Part shown: positions 1 to 10,230 of the stretch, piece after piece
How positions within the stretch are numbered: position 1 is the first letter of the stretch
Layout: every line of letters starts with the position of its first letter
Source: Strigamia acuminata
Lineage: Eukaryota > Arthropoda > Chilopoda > Geophilomorpha > Linotaeniidae
Direction: 5' to 3'
Assembly (NCBI GenBank): GCA_949358305.1
Contig: OX442322.1
Location: 2,232,001-2,296,000, forward strand
Length of the DNA: 64,000 bases
The notes under the pieces: generated by a model
What the model saw: the letters and a program-made list of their open reading frames with translations, nothing else
The model's database searches: none
What the model was told of the DNA's origin: nothing
Translations under genes and position numbers: made by a program

Positions 1-540
1 AAATTCATTTTTTGGGAAGTGTGAAGACCACTTGCATTCTTGCATCCACACTGACTGGACGTCTCTTGACCACCATTTTGGACCGTAACCACCTTGTTCG
101 TTTGGACCATTTTGCATCCGAAAAGCCGTAAAGTTAAGTGTAATTTTGTTAAAACATTGTAGTTTAAAGCGCACCTTCCTAAGCGCTAGTTTAGTATAAA
201 AAGTGTATTTCATTTTTGTAGTTTAAGTGTGTTTTGCCCACACCAAGTTTAAAGAATCAGTTGTACTATTCTTTCTCTAGTTTTAATTTAGGCGTGACTG
301 TTTCTCCGCGCTAGTTGTTGTATTAAAATCCTTCTTACTCCAATCTATTTTGAGTGTTTTTGGGCGTTATTTTCTTGTTGTTTTTCGTGTACCCCACAGT
401 ACACGTTTTAACACCGAACCTATCGCCAATTTTATTCGATTCTGTCGGTTACGTACGAATAGTACGTGATCTCACACCGAATCTATCGCCGATTTTTCAA
501 CTTTTTACTTTGTGTTTTCATATTTTTGAACAAAAATATC
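1..540 (+). other. Gyp1 5' leader, incomplete on the left
   Basis: No coding frame is supported before the gag ATG at 541. The frame upstream of it is open but has no ATG, only a GTG at 466. A segment beginning acaccgaa and running through ctatcgcc is present twice, near 410-434 and 473-498, about 63 bases apart. No primer binding site could be recognised, so it may lie left of the window or be degenerate. Confidence 0.5.
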
Positions 541-2832
541 ATGACACATCATCGTAATTTATTCGATACCCTGAATCAAACGAGAGATCAGGAGGACGAG
601 AATCAATCGCGGAACCAGCTTACTCCTATAACGAAGGAAAGCACGCAGTACGACGCCGACGAGGATTTGCGGGCGTATTGTCGCCACTTCAATTTAGATG
701 TACGTTTCTTCGGTTCGCTGACCGAAGCCAAACAGTATATGGCTCGCAATCAACAGCCGGGAGGTTCGTCCGACCGTTCCGGCCGATCAGCGGACGAGTT
801 GGAACTGAACCGCGGAGGTATCAACGGAGGGCCGCCGGCAACTTACAAGAAGTCGCGTGACCCGCCACCCGCTCCACCTCCATTACGAGTCGCTAACCCT
901 ACTTCTCCAAGTAAGGAACAAACGACAGAACCACGTGCATCGACTCCAAAGTCAGATGAACTTTTACTGGTTGAACGTACGGACAACGTACAACGACCAT
1001 CTGTAGTGGACAAAGTTGCGAGTGAGTCGCAGGCCATCGTCCCTGAACGGCGTAACCAACAGCCTATTCCTGCACTCCCGCTAGTGTTGGAACAGGAAAT
1101 TCCGCCGAGGAGAGTTGTTTATCCACCTAAGCATCCCTCTGAAGCCATACGACGTTTCCAACAAGAAATTAGGGATCAAGCCTCAACGTTGAAAACCCCT
1201 GTTGATTACGGGGCGCAGCAGGAATTTCCGACTAGAAAATTTCCGGCCGATCCGATCGAACGCTTCCAACAACGAGTTCGCGACGAAGTACGAGATTTGG
1301 ACCCAAATCCAATTCAACCTCGTACGCATTTCGAGTCAACGCGAGGAAGGCCGAACTTGCCTGCCTTGCGTCGGGAGAAGTCGCCATCGCCAATTATTCC
1401 CCGTGCTCAAATAGGGTATGAGGAATTTCGGCCAAATTACGAAGATTATCGGACGAATCACGGTTATAACTCCCCCAGCCAGGGGAGATTCCGTCATTCC
1501 TCGCCACCGCGACCAGATGAGTTTCAACGCTCATATTCGCCACCTCCTGCAAGGGGGAGTCGAAGAAATGAGCCCCGTCCACCCCAGCCAGGGGGACAAG
1601 GGGGACAAGGAGGGCAAGGGGGACATCACGCCGATAATCCCAACTTGCTTCCTCCCAGTTATTTTCAACGTTCATATTCTCCACCGCCACGGAGGGGAAA
1701 CAGTGCGAGTAGCACTGCCCCCACTCTGTCGCAAGACGACATGAACTTACTAGTTCAGAGATTGTCGGGAAATGTGCGAAATACCCAATCGCAACCGCAA
1801 CCAAATAGGAAATTCATCTGTAAAGGAATAGAAATCCCAGGTTTTGAAGGAAAGCAGGAAGACGTGTCAAGATTTTTGGAAGTCGTGAAATCAGTTTCAA
1901 TGTTACGAGAAATAACATTAGACAACATGGTACATGAAATCATTCCAGGTTATTTACTGGGCCATGCGCAAACATGGTTCAAACAAGAGAAACGACGTTT
2001 CACAAATTGGGAAATTTTCGAGGACGCTTTTCTAAGACGTTTCGATCTCGTCCCGCTCACGCGAGCAAGACGACTGAAAAACGTAATCCAGAGAGCTGAC
2101 GAAAGCTTATATGATTTTCTGTTGCGTTTTTCCAAAGCGCAAGGGAAAATTGCACCCGGAAGTAGAGAAGGTATAGACCACCTGTTCGATAATGTAACTG
2201 ATGAAAGCTTTATGTTATTGATGAACAAGGACCTGTACGGTGAAAGTACAGTCAAAGAAATCATTTACTTCGTGGGAAAACATCGCTGTATGTTTGAAAA
2301 CAAAAAGCAACATTCGGCTCGTCTCGAGTTTGACAACAGCGAATTCCCAGCATCCAATGCCTCGACAAAGGCAAAAGATAACAAATTCGCATCTAAACCA
2401 TCACTCAAGAGTTCCACTGTCGGTTATGAACTAAATACCCAAGTGGAAAGTGACATTGAAGTTGATAGTGGAGACGAAGAATCGATGGAGACCATCTATG
2501 TTAACCACATGGAGGCCAAGTCCGGGAAGTGTTTTTACTGTCATGAAACAGGGCACTTCAAACGGGAATGCCCGAAATGGCTAAATAAAAATAAAACAGA
2601 TTCCGCAAATAAACGTCCGGCGAGCTCACAAGCTACGCCCGATGATGTAAAACGGCCTAGACCTAACTGGGTTACGACCGAACTTCTGGACAAGAAACTA
2701 GGCGATTTACAATCAACATTGCAGTCGTCTCTTCAAAAGTCTCTTCACAGCTCAGTTACCGATCTACTTACAAAATTCTTGAAAGCTCCTACAAGCTCGA
2801 CAGAAAAAGCAGATGAGTCAAAAAACTGTTAG
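541..2832 (+). CDS. gag: Gyp1 Gag polyprotein
   Basis: Structural protein that packages the element RNA into cytoplasmic particles. From ATG 541 it has about 763 codons, long for a gypsy Gag. The first 400 or so residues are rich in Pro, Ser, Arg and Gln, with an SYSPPP motif twice and a GGQ run. A helical capsid-like region follows (nt 1810-2330, with GFEGKQEDVSRFLE and AQTWFKQEKRRF). Next come an acidic linker and one CCHC zinc knuckle (CFYCHETGHFKREC, nt 2530-2571), then a C-terminal tail. It ends in TAG at 2830-2832. The pol frame lies at -1 and overlaps by only 16 bases. No internal stop is seen. The start is the first ATG in frame. Confidence 0.88.
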   Translation: MTHHRNLFDTLNQTRDQEDENQSRNQLTPITKESTQYDADEDLRAYCRHFNLDVRFFGSLTEAKQYMARNQQPGGSSDRSGRSADELELNRGGINGGPPATYKKSRDPPPAPPPLRVANPTSPSKEQTTEPRASTPKSDELLLVERTDNVQRPSVVDKVASESQAIVPERRNQQPIPALPLVLEQEIPPRRVVYPPKHPSEAIRRFQQEIRDQASTLKTPVDYGAQQEFPTRKFPADPIERFQQRVRDEVRDLDPNPIQPRTHFESTRGRPNLPALRREKSPSPIIPRAQIGYEEFRPNYEDYRTNHGYNSPSQGRFRHSSPPRPDEFQRSYSPPPARGSRRNEPRPPQPGGQGGQGGQGGHHADNPNLLPPSYFQRSYSPPPRRGNSASSTAPTLSQDDMNLLVQRLSGNVRNTQSQPQPNRKFICKGIEIPGFEGKQEDVSRFLEVVKSVSMLREITLDNMVHEIIPGYLLGHAQTWFKQEKRRFTNWEIFEDAFLRRFDLVPLTRARRLKNVIQRADESLYDFLLRFSKAQGKIAPGSREGIDHLFDNVTDESFMLLMNKDLYGESTVKEIIYFVGKHRCMFENKKQHSARLEFDNSEFPASNASTKAKDNKFASKPSLKSSTVGYELNTQVESDIEVDSGDEESMETIYVNHMEAKSGKCFYCHETGHFKRECPKWLNKNKTDSANKRPASSQATPDDVKRPRPNWVTTELLDKKLGDLQSTLQSSLQKSLHSSVTDLLTKFLKAPTSSTEKADESKNC

Positions 2833-5800
2833 AGGGGGTTGAACCAACCATTCCAGCCCCCATTAAAACAGATCCATTTGATTTCTCGGAATTTTCAGAT
2901 GATTTATTCGAATTATCTGGAAAATATCTGAAAAACCCGCCAGTTGAACTAGCAACCAAATTAAATAAGGAACTATTCAAGTGGGACGACTTGAACCTTG
3001 ATTTAATTCCTACAACAGAGCGCGTCAACAGTAATACTGGTGGCGTGATGGAAGGAATCGAGTCAATGACGAAACAATTGGAGGGACTCAGCATCTTTAA
3101 CCACGGTGGAAAGTGGAATGTAAAGAAGTTCAGTAACCTTCGACGTTTAGACCAACGCGGAGTTACGGAATTTGTAAAAACACTGACCGCCCGACATTCT
3201 GATGACCCTCGTATGAGAGTTCAGATTGGAGGTTTGAAGTTCAATGCTTTAATGGACTCTGGTGCAACCCAGTGCTTCATTGGAATCCAACTTCTATCTC
3301 AAACTAATGCAGAACCCGATTATATCCAAGAATGTCCTCGGGGAATGCGAGTTTGTGCAGTAGGAATTAGTCACGTGCCGCTTGGACAAATTACACTTTG
3401 TGTCAAGTGGGCAGACGGACTAAAATATACACCAATCAACTTTATTATCCTGAAACATGGAGTTTGTGACTTTATAATCGGTCACAACTTCATGCGACGC
3501 GCTGGAATTGATCTACGAGCGAAAAGAGGTTCATTCACATGTGATTCCATGCCTGGATGGTCGGCTCCCTATGAAACCAGAGAGTCCGACTGTGAACTGG
3601 CGCGTATTCGAACACTCGATGCTAATGGCGCCGAGACTCACACACCTGCTGATTGGGCTGAAAGGCTCGTCACAGACTGTGACTGTTCGGAAGAACGCAA
3701 AGACAAACTAAAAGCGGTTATTTTAGCAATAAAAGACGTTTTTAGGGACAAAGTGCGTTGTACCAACCTTGCCAAGCACAGAATAACTTTGAAAAAAGAT
3801 GCTAAATGGCGAGTCCAACCGTATCGAATGTACAACCCGGCCAAGAAGGCCATCATGACTGAATTGGTCGAAGAGTTGGAGGCCGATGATCTAATCGAGC
3901 CTGCAACTGGCCCTTACATCAGTCATCCCGTGATTGTAGCTAAGCCCAATGGCAAATATCGACTCTGCATCGATTATCGTTGGCTTAATGCAATTACGGA
4001 ACTCGACACAATACAAATGCCTAGTATCGACCTGTTGATCCACAGTACGAATAAGGCCAAGTATTTCACATCATTAGATCTAACGCAGGGATATCATCAA
4101 ATGGAGATGCAAGAGGAGGATCGTTGTAAAACTGCCTTCTACACACCAAAGGGAAACTATCAATTTAAAAGAATGCCCTTTGGTCTTTGCAATGCTCCTT
4201 GTTCTTTCCAGAACTTGATGAGCCGAGTGATGGGTGACTCGCTGCATAAGCATGTCCTCGTCTACTTGGATGATTTAATCATTTTTTCCCACTCCTGGAA
4301 GCAACATCTGGATGACGTGAAGGACGTGTTAGAAAAGCTCCATAAAGCTAATTTAACAATCAACAAAGCCAAATCAAAATTTGGGAGAACTTCACTAAAG
4401 TTCTTGGGTCATTATATCACACCGGAAGGTTTGAATGCTGACCCCGACAAAATCAAGTCAGTCAAGGAATTCCCCGAACCCACCTGTTCAAAGGATATAC
4501 AGAGGTTTCATGGTCTATCCAATTTCTTTAGGAAGTTTATTCCTAAACATGCGGATATTGCCCGACCACTCACCTCAATCATGCATAACAATGCTGCTTT
4601 TGTGTGGGGTAAGGAACAGATAGACGCATTTGAAAAAATCAAAGAGATTTTGTGCGATAAAAACCAAGTTTTACATATGTATGATATGTCAAAACCTATG
4701 GTAGTAATGACTGACGCGTCCCATACAGGGCTCGGTGCAGTCCTCTGCCAAGATGTCGAAGTGTTTAACGAAAAAACACAGAAAATGATGATGGTCCCAA
4801 AACCCGTTGCTTATGCGAGCCGAGTTTTACGAGGGGCTGAAGAACGTTATTCCACTCCCGAACTGGAATGTTTGGCAGTTGTGTGGGCAGTTGATCGCTT
4901 CCGCCCATACTTGGAATACACGACGTTCACGCTGGAGTCGGATGCGCAAGCGTTAGGCTGGCTAATGAGAACGCCAGAACCATCCGGCCGATTTGGTCGC
5001 TGGGCAGTGAAAATCCAGTGCGGAGCATTCAAGATTGTGTTCAGAAAAGGCGCCCTGAACCAGGTAGCCGACGCTCTTTCAAGAGCGCCGTTATCTGCGA
5101 TGGACACGCCTATTACCGACTACATTGAGCCGGTAGAAATTAACCAATTCTATCTTCTATGGACCGGTAATAAGAAAACTCAAGTCATTCCAGTAGAAGG
5201 ACGACGTCACTTTTTGACAAATGTGAATGTTCGTTTTAATAATTTCTCCGAATTAGTTGAAGAAAATTCAAATAATTCTGGAGAAAAGGGGGAAGTGAAA
5301 GAAGAATGTAAAACGAAACATCAAACAACAGTATTTAGTGCATTAACCGATGTACTAAATCAAGTTCCCCCAACCCAAGCCGAAATAATCGCAGAACAAT
5401 TATTGGATGATGATTGTAAAAAGATTATGGCCCACTTGAAGTTAAGTGAGGAAGACCAAGAATTAGAGACAGATCTAGACTGGCTAAATACCATAGCTGG
5501 ATACTGTTTGGATGAAAGTGGGGAGGACGGCAGTAAAATGCTCATTTTCTTCCGTCCCACCTTTGAAGAGGAGTTGAACGACTCCGGAAATGGGTTTAAG
5601 GCCGTGATTCCTAAATCTCTTGTAAGAAGAGCTTTATTTGCCTGTCACGGCCACCCCCTTTGTGGACATGCAGGTATGAGCAAGACTCTGGAAAGAGCAA
5701 AGCTCATTTATTACTGGCCAAAGATGACTAGGGATACGCGCAACTATGTCCGTGGTTGCCCGCATTGCCAGCAGTACAAGCCAAGCCAGCACCGAAAACA

Positions 5801-7085
5801 TCGAGCGGCTTACACGCCGCATAATATGACGAATCCATGGGAAACCGTGAGTATCGACTTGATGGGCCCCAAGCCCGCTGGTCGATCGAAGTTACAATGG
5901 ATATTAGTGATAATAGACCATTGCACCAAATGGGTTGAAGTATTCGCGTTGACAAAGGCCTCTAGCGAGAGCATTGTCAACAAGATGAGTGACGTTTTTC
6001 ATCGTTGGGGTTACCCCAAAAAGATATTGTCGGATAATGGAAGACAATTCGTGTCTACTGTCTATAGTGATTTTTGTAAAAAACATCACATAGACATGGC
6101 ACATGTCAGCCCCTATCATGCCTCGGCTAACCCGACAGAAAGGGCTAACCGTGACTTGAAGATGATGCTGGCAATTTATTCTGATGTGCACTCTCACTGG
6201 CCACGATTCTTGAACGAATTCGCGTTTGCCACGAGAACGGCCATCTCGGATGCAACCGGATTTAGCCCGATGATGCTGAACACGGGAAGAACGGTACCAC
6301 TACCATTCGATCCACGTATGGTGGAACACGGGGTAAAGTTCGATAAAAACAAACCCGAAGAATACGTACATGGCATTCTGGATGTGCTTAGAAGAGCACA
6401 TCAAGAAATGCACCGGAAAATCCAGGAGAATTATGTCCGACATGACAAGATTCACCGCAACAAATATCACATTTGTCAGTATGCTGTTGGCGATCTAGTC
6501 TGGAAAGCTACACATATATTGTCAAATAAAGAAAAGGGAATCACCGCTGGTTTCGCCGAAAAGCGAGACGGCCCCTGGGAAATCACAGCAGTATTAAAAC
6601 GAGGCTCGTATTCATTACGAAAAGTTGCCGATGGATCAATTGAGAAATCAATTAATATCCAGGATTTGTCACCTTATATCCCGTCATTTCCGGTTGAAGC
6701 TTGGTCGGAAAACCAAACTGAAGGCAGTGAGGGGATTCATCCAACACCAAATTGGATGGACGAACACTTCCCTGCCTCGCAACAGGCAGAAGAAGACGTT
6801 GTCCCCATGGAAACGGAGGATATCGTCGAAAACGATATTCTCCAACCCCCGGACGAAGTCGTTGAGGGAGTTATCGAAAATAACGAACTTGAACATATAA
6901 AGAGAAGAAATAAAAAATTATTACGGGCTGAAAGACGTTCTAAACGAACTCCTAAGCCTAATCGACAATTTAGCGATGATTTCGTGCAAAAAATGCAAGA
7001 AATAAGTATTTCCGAAAAGAATATTTATTTCACGAAACATGCACACCTCTACTTTGAAGAGACGACTCATCCATGCTATTTTTAA
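2817..7085 (+). CDS. pol: Gyp1 Pol polyprotein (PR-RT-RNase H-IN)
   Basis: Replication enzymes of a Ty3/gypsy element, open from 2817 to the stop before 7086 and read as a Gag-Pol fusion after the frameshift. Domains in order: aspartic protease (LMDSGATQCFIG, near 3250); reverse transcriptase with YLDDLIIF (near 4264); RNase H with TDASHTGLGAVL (near 4710); integrase HHCC zinc finger (near 5640-5790); integrase core with SIDLMGPK, DNGRQF and the Glu in NPTERANRDL; and a GPY/F-type C-terminal module (GPWEITAVLKRGSYSL, near 6571). The last 150 residues are acidic, then basic. RT before RNase H before IN excludes copia. The frame is intact, with no stop in about 1,420 codons, so the copy may be recent. 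Confidence 0.93.
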   Translation, partial: VKKLLEGVEPTIPAPIKTDPFDFSEFSDDLFELSGKYLKNPPVELATKLNKELFKWDDLNLDLIPTTERVNSNTGGVMEGIESMTKQLEGLSIFNHGGKWNVKKFSNLRRLDQRGVTEFVKTLTARHSDDPRMRVQIGGLKFNALMDSGATQCFIGIQLLSQTNAEPDYIQECPRGMRVCAVGISHVPLGQITLCVKWADGLKYTPINFIILKHGVCDFIIGHNFMRRAGIDLRAKRGSFTCDSMPGWSAPYETRESDCELARIRTLDANGAETHTPADWAERLVTDCDCSEERKDKLKAVILAIKDVFRDKVRCTNLAKHRITLKKDAKWRVQPYRMYNPAKKAIMTELVEELEADDLIEPATGPYISHPVIVAKPNGKYRLCIDYRWLNAITELDTIQMPSIDLLIHSTNKAKYFTSLDLTQGYHQMEMQEEDRCKTAFYTPKGNYQFKRMPFGLCNAPCSFQNLMSRVMGDSLHKHVLVYLDDLIIFSHSWKQHLDDVKDVLEKLHKANLTINKAKSKFGRTSLKFLGHYITPEGLNADPDKIKSVKEFPEPTCSKDIQRFHGLSNFFRKFIPKHADIARPLTSIMHNNAAFVWGKEQIDAFEKIKEILCDKNQVLHMYDMSKPMVVMTDASHTGLGAVLCQDVEVFNEKTQKMMMVPKPVAYASRVLRGAEERYSTPELECLAVVWAVDRFRPYLEYTTFTLESDAQALGWLMRTPEPSGRFGRWAVKIQCGAFKIVFRKGALNQVADALSRAPLSAMDTPITDYIEPVEINQFYLLWTGNKKTQVIPVEGRRHFLTNVNVRFNNFSELVEENSNNSGEKGEVKEECKTKHQTTVFSALTDVLNQVPPTQAEIIAEQLLDDDCKKIMAHLKLSEEDQELETDLDWLNTIAGYCLDESGEDGSKMLIFFRPTFEEELNDSGNGFKAVIPKSLVRRALFACHGHPLCGHAGMSKTLERAKLIYYWPKMTRDTRNYVRGCPHCQQYKPSQHRKHRAAYTPHNMTNPWETVSIDLMGPKPAGRSKLQWILVIIDHCTKWVEVFALTKASSESIVNKMSDVFHRWGYPKKILSDNGRQFVSTVYSDFCKKHHIDMAHVSPYHASANPTERANRDLKMMLAIYSDVHSHWPRFLNEFAFATRTAISDATGFSPMMLNTGRTVPLPFDPRMVEHGVKFDKNKPEEYVHGILDVLRRAHQEMHRKIQENYVRHDKIHRNKYHICQYAVGDLVWKATHILSNKEKGITAGFAEKRDGPWEITAVLKRGSYSLRKVADGSIEKSINIQDLSPYIPSFPVEAWSENQTEGSEGIHPTPNWMDEHFPASQQAEEDVVPMETEDIVENDILQPPDEVVEGVIENNELEHIKRRNKKLLRAERRSKRTPKPNRQFSDDFVQKMQEISISEKNIYFTKHAHLYFEETTHPCYF
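2820..2861 (+). promoter_or_regulatory. Gag-Pol -1 programmed frameshift signal
   Basis: The heptamer A AAA AAC lies at 2820-2826, phased in the gag frame and two codons before the gag TAG. Slipping back one base moves ribosomes into the pol frame, which opens at 2817. Seven bases downstream a GC-rich stem can form: G5 at 2834-2838 can face C5 at 2857-2861, and GGTTG at 2837-2841 pairs with CAACC at 2845-2849. Slippery site, spacer and structure match the canonical retroviral layout. The signal explains how pol, which lacks its own ATG here, is expressed. Confidence 0.8.
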
Positions 7086-8427
7086 AACAAGATAGTGTAA
7101 ATGAGTCATCAACCAATCACAGAGCTCGGTCTAAAAAATAGACACCTGCTTTGAGGTTGACCTGTGAACTCACTCTCGTTAGTTCCACTACAGCTGACAC
7201 ATCGCTTAACAATTGGTCATCTCGTGAAGTTTTCTGTCAACGCGAAAAATCGGATAAATTGTGAGTGAATTAATTTACACAAGTCTCGAAAAAGACAACT
7301 TTTATTCGGTTTTATTTTAGTTAGGAGGTTTGCCCAAACTTCGTAGCTAAACCACGTGGGTTTAGGCCCGGAAAACTTCGTCTCGTCGAATTTATTCGAC
7401 AGTCACCGACACCGGACGTTAATACGCGCTGGTTGGAACAAACAACGAGGTTTCGTAGTAAGTTAAATTTATTTAACGATAAGTTTAATCTTATCCCTAA
7501 AGAATTAAGTCTCTAACCACATTCTGTTAGGAAACTACGTTCGTCATTCAACGGTGCGAGCACAACTACGTCAGCGGAAGAGATTTTCGTGATTTTCAAC
7601 CGAAGTTACGAACAAAAGACTCAACAATGAGTGGTAAAGTGCTATTTTGTATGGTAAAATATTCAAATACACCGCCATTTACTCGAGGTTTTATCTAGAA
7701 AGATAAAAACTCGCCAAGTCATGTCAGAGGTACAGAAAATCCTCACTAGAGGGCGTTCGCCATCTATTAAACATATGTGGAGGAATTTGTTGTCCAAATT
7801 ATCATCTTTTAATCGTTTAAATTAAATTGATAAATTTATTGGTCGATTATAAGGTAATATTTGGGACATTACGGACCTTTCCTGGTTAGGGGGAAATTAC
7901 GTAGAATAAAAATGTTCGATGTTCAATTTGAATATTTAAACTTCACAGTTTAAATATACGTTAATTGTCCAAAGATTAGGAATTTTGATCAGAATATAGA
8001 CGGAGTAACTCACCTTATTCCTCTATTTAATATTCCAATCTCTTTAAGGAGAATATTCAGGAAGGAGGACTTAATATATTTATTTCACAATAAATATATT
8101 ATAATTTTGGCGGTTTATTTGAATTAATGCATTTATGGTAAAATAAATGTATTAATTATTGGTGACTTGTTGATATTTATATGTTTATATCACGATAAAT
8201 ATATTAAGTATCGGCGATTCATCTGGATTAAGTTATTTTTCGATAACTTCAATTCATTGAACGTGATTTCTCGAATTTTAGAAAACGACTGAAGGCCACG
8301 TAGATCTCCAAACAAGCGTCGCCACGTGCATTATGACCACTCGTCTACCTCAGGGGATTCAAGTCCCGAACGCGAAAAACCGTCCCGACACGTAGAAACA
8401 TCAAGGAACGATGGCACCTAAGCTGTT
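7086..8427 (+). other. Gyp1 non-coding stretch between pol and ORF3
   Basis: About 1.3 kb with no supported coding frame, increasingly AT-rich towards 8280. It holds no recognisable RNA gene or inserted element. ORF3 starts 1.34 kb after the pol stop in a different context, so it is probably read from a separate, possibly spliced, transcript. That is an inference; no splice site was established. Confidence 0.4.
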
Positions 8428-10230
8428 ATGGACTGGGCCAAAGCGAGGGGAAAAGAGTTACCCGATTATTTGAGGAATCTATTGAAAACCACCGAGTCGA
8501 CAGGAACTTCTTCCTCCAAAACGGAATGCGCTCAAGCAATCATGGATTGGGCCAAAGCAAGAAATAAGGAGTTGCCAGATTACCTGAAGAAGTTGGTGAA
8601 GTCGTCCGAGTCGACAGGATCGTCTTCAAAGAAAAGCACACTCCGTGTCACGGTAGAAGACGACACATGGGATCGACCGTCCACTTCTCATTCCTCGTCA
8701 CATTCACGGGAGCGAACCAGTCACCAGGCCCGGAGTAGCAGCTACCCTTATCGGCCTTACTTTCACTCCGAGAACGAGCCGCCACGACCTCTGGCTGAAA
8801 GACCACGCGTAGTTTACCACTACCCCTCCCAGAAGTCGGAACCAGCTAAGGCGAGCACCAGCTCCAATTGGACAGAATATCGATCAAAGAATTCCCGCAG
8901 CCACCATGGGTCGAAAAGAGAGGACCCGAGGAAGGTTTCCAAACCTACTCCGGTTCAACCCACGCCTGCCCCTCCAAAGGAGAAGATGGACGCAGCCACG
9001 ACCGCGATAGTAAAAGAGCTCAAGAAATCACCCCCGCTCGTTGGAACCAAGAAAGAACGTCGGGAGCAAGTGGAGCAGGCCGTCAACGTAATCTTGCCGA
9101 AATGTCGTATTCCATATGACGAGAGGACCGAGGTGACCTGTCCGTTTTGCAACGGGGGAGGTTGGGCCATCGGAATCATCCAAGGCAGTCACGCCATGTT
9201 ATGCCCGAACTGCTTCGGTTGGAAGATACGGGAGAAAATTACACCCTGGAACGACAACGTATTGCCGTTCACCGTGATGGGAATCGCGCGGCCTGAACCC
9301 CGTATATGGTCTACCTGTGACCCCTGCCAAGTTATCCACTCCCATTTAGGAGAGGTAATTTTGGTAGATCCGCGATTTATCGTGGATAATCACCGACCCG
9401 GGGGCTATACGGTAACAACCTGGACACAAGATGAGGTGCGCGCCCTCGCACAGCTGAGCTTGAAAGCTAAGCGTGCGAACGAGGAGCAGGAGGCGAAGCA
9501 AGCCGCCCTACTAGCCACGACTCCCGTTACCGAGGTGAAGACCCTGTGCGAAACAACTCAAGCAGGCGTTTCGTCCAAGATTCCTACTCCCGTGGAATCC
9601 CCGAAAGCAAGTCCAGAGGTGAAAACGCCTCCACCAGGTCCACCAGCCAAGAAGTTACCAGCGTTGAAGTCCGTTGTGACGGCGTATCCTTTCATAGTTC
9701 CAGCAGGCATCACGAATGAACACGCGGCCGAGTGCGAGATTGAACATTACACTCCCATCATCAGAGAAGCCGCCTTGGATATTTCTCGACAGCTTAATCA
9801 GAAGCGCAACGTTTACTACCATTTGCCCATCTTAGTCATGAGATGGATTATGAATCCCTTGCGTAACGAGCCCTTCCCCGTGTTGGAGCACATATGGTCA
9901 CGATTGTTGGAGCGTGTAAGCCAACTTCCTGCCGCCATCCATATCCGCGCAGATTGGAGTGTCGAGCTGCCAACGGCCGAAGAAGTGTTCCAGCAAGAAC
10001 GCCACGCCAGGGACCCACCAATTGCTAGCTTGCGCCCGTTACCCGACGGATTCGCCGCCAAAATTGGTCGACCGAGCACTTCACGAAGGATTTCCCCGAG
10101 TGTAGAAACTCCTTTGCCGAGAAGTTCGTCGGAAGACTCTTCGAAACTCGTCATTGATGAGAGCGCCGACCCTGAATCGAGCAAGAAAGACGATGAAAAG
10201 AAAGATGGCCGCCAGAGCCCCGTCATTTAG
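8428..10230 (+). CDS. Gyp1 ORF3, unknown 600-aa protein with tandem N-terminal repeat and Cys4 motif
   Basis: Not recognised. It starts at ATG 8428, just after an in-frame TAA at 8419. Residues 1-38 are repeated at 39-69 (MDWAKARxKELPDYL twice). A Ser/Arg/Pro-rich segment reaches about residue 190. Paired cysteines follow at 238/241 (CPFC) and 259/262 (CPNC), with a further CDPC at 297/300, which suggests a zinc-ribbon-like fold. A Lys/Glu helix and Pro/Ser tracts come after, then a more ordered 410-540 region and an acidic tail. No signal peptide or membrane segment is seen, so it is not an obvious envelope. It sits between pol and the 3' LTR, where some gypsy elements carry an extra gene. 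The uninterrupted 600-codon frame suggests selection or recent origin. Confidence 0.7.
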   Translation: MDWAKARGKELPDYLRNLLKTTESTGTSSSKTECAQAIMDWAKARNKELPDYLKKLVKSSESTGSSSKKSTLRVTVEDDTWDRPSTSHSSSHSRERTSHQARSSSYPYRPYFHSENEPPRPLAERPRVVYHYPSQKSEPAKASTSSNWTEYRSKNSRSHHGSKREDPRKVSKPTPVQPTPAPPKEKMDAATTAIVKELKKSPPLVGTKKERREQVEQAVNVILPKCRIPYDERTEVTCPFCNGGGWAIGIIQGSHAMLCPNCFGWKIREKITPWNDNVLPFTVMGIARPEPRIWSTCDPCQVIHSHLGEVILVDPRFIVDNHRPGGYTVTTWTQDEVRALAQLSLKAKRANEEQEAKQAALLATTPVTEVKTLCETTQAGVSSKIPTPVESPKASPEVKTPPPGPPAKKLPALKSVVTAYPFIVPAGITNEHAAECEIEHYTPIIREAALDISRQLNQKRNVYYHLPILVMRWIMNPLRNEPFPVLEHIWSRLLERVSQLPAAIHIRADWSVELPTAEEVFQQERHARDPPIASLRPLPDGFAAKIGRPSTSRRISPSVETPLPRSSSEDSSKLVIDESADPESSKKDDEKKDGRQSPVI

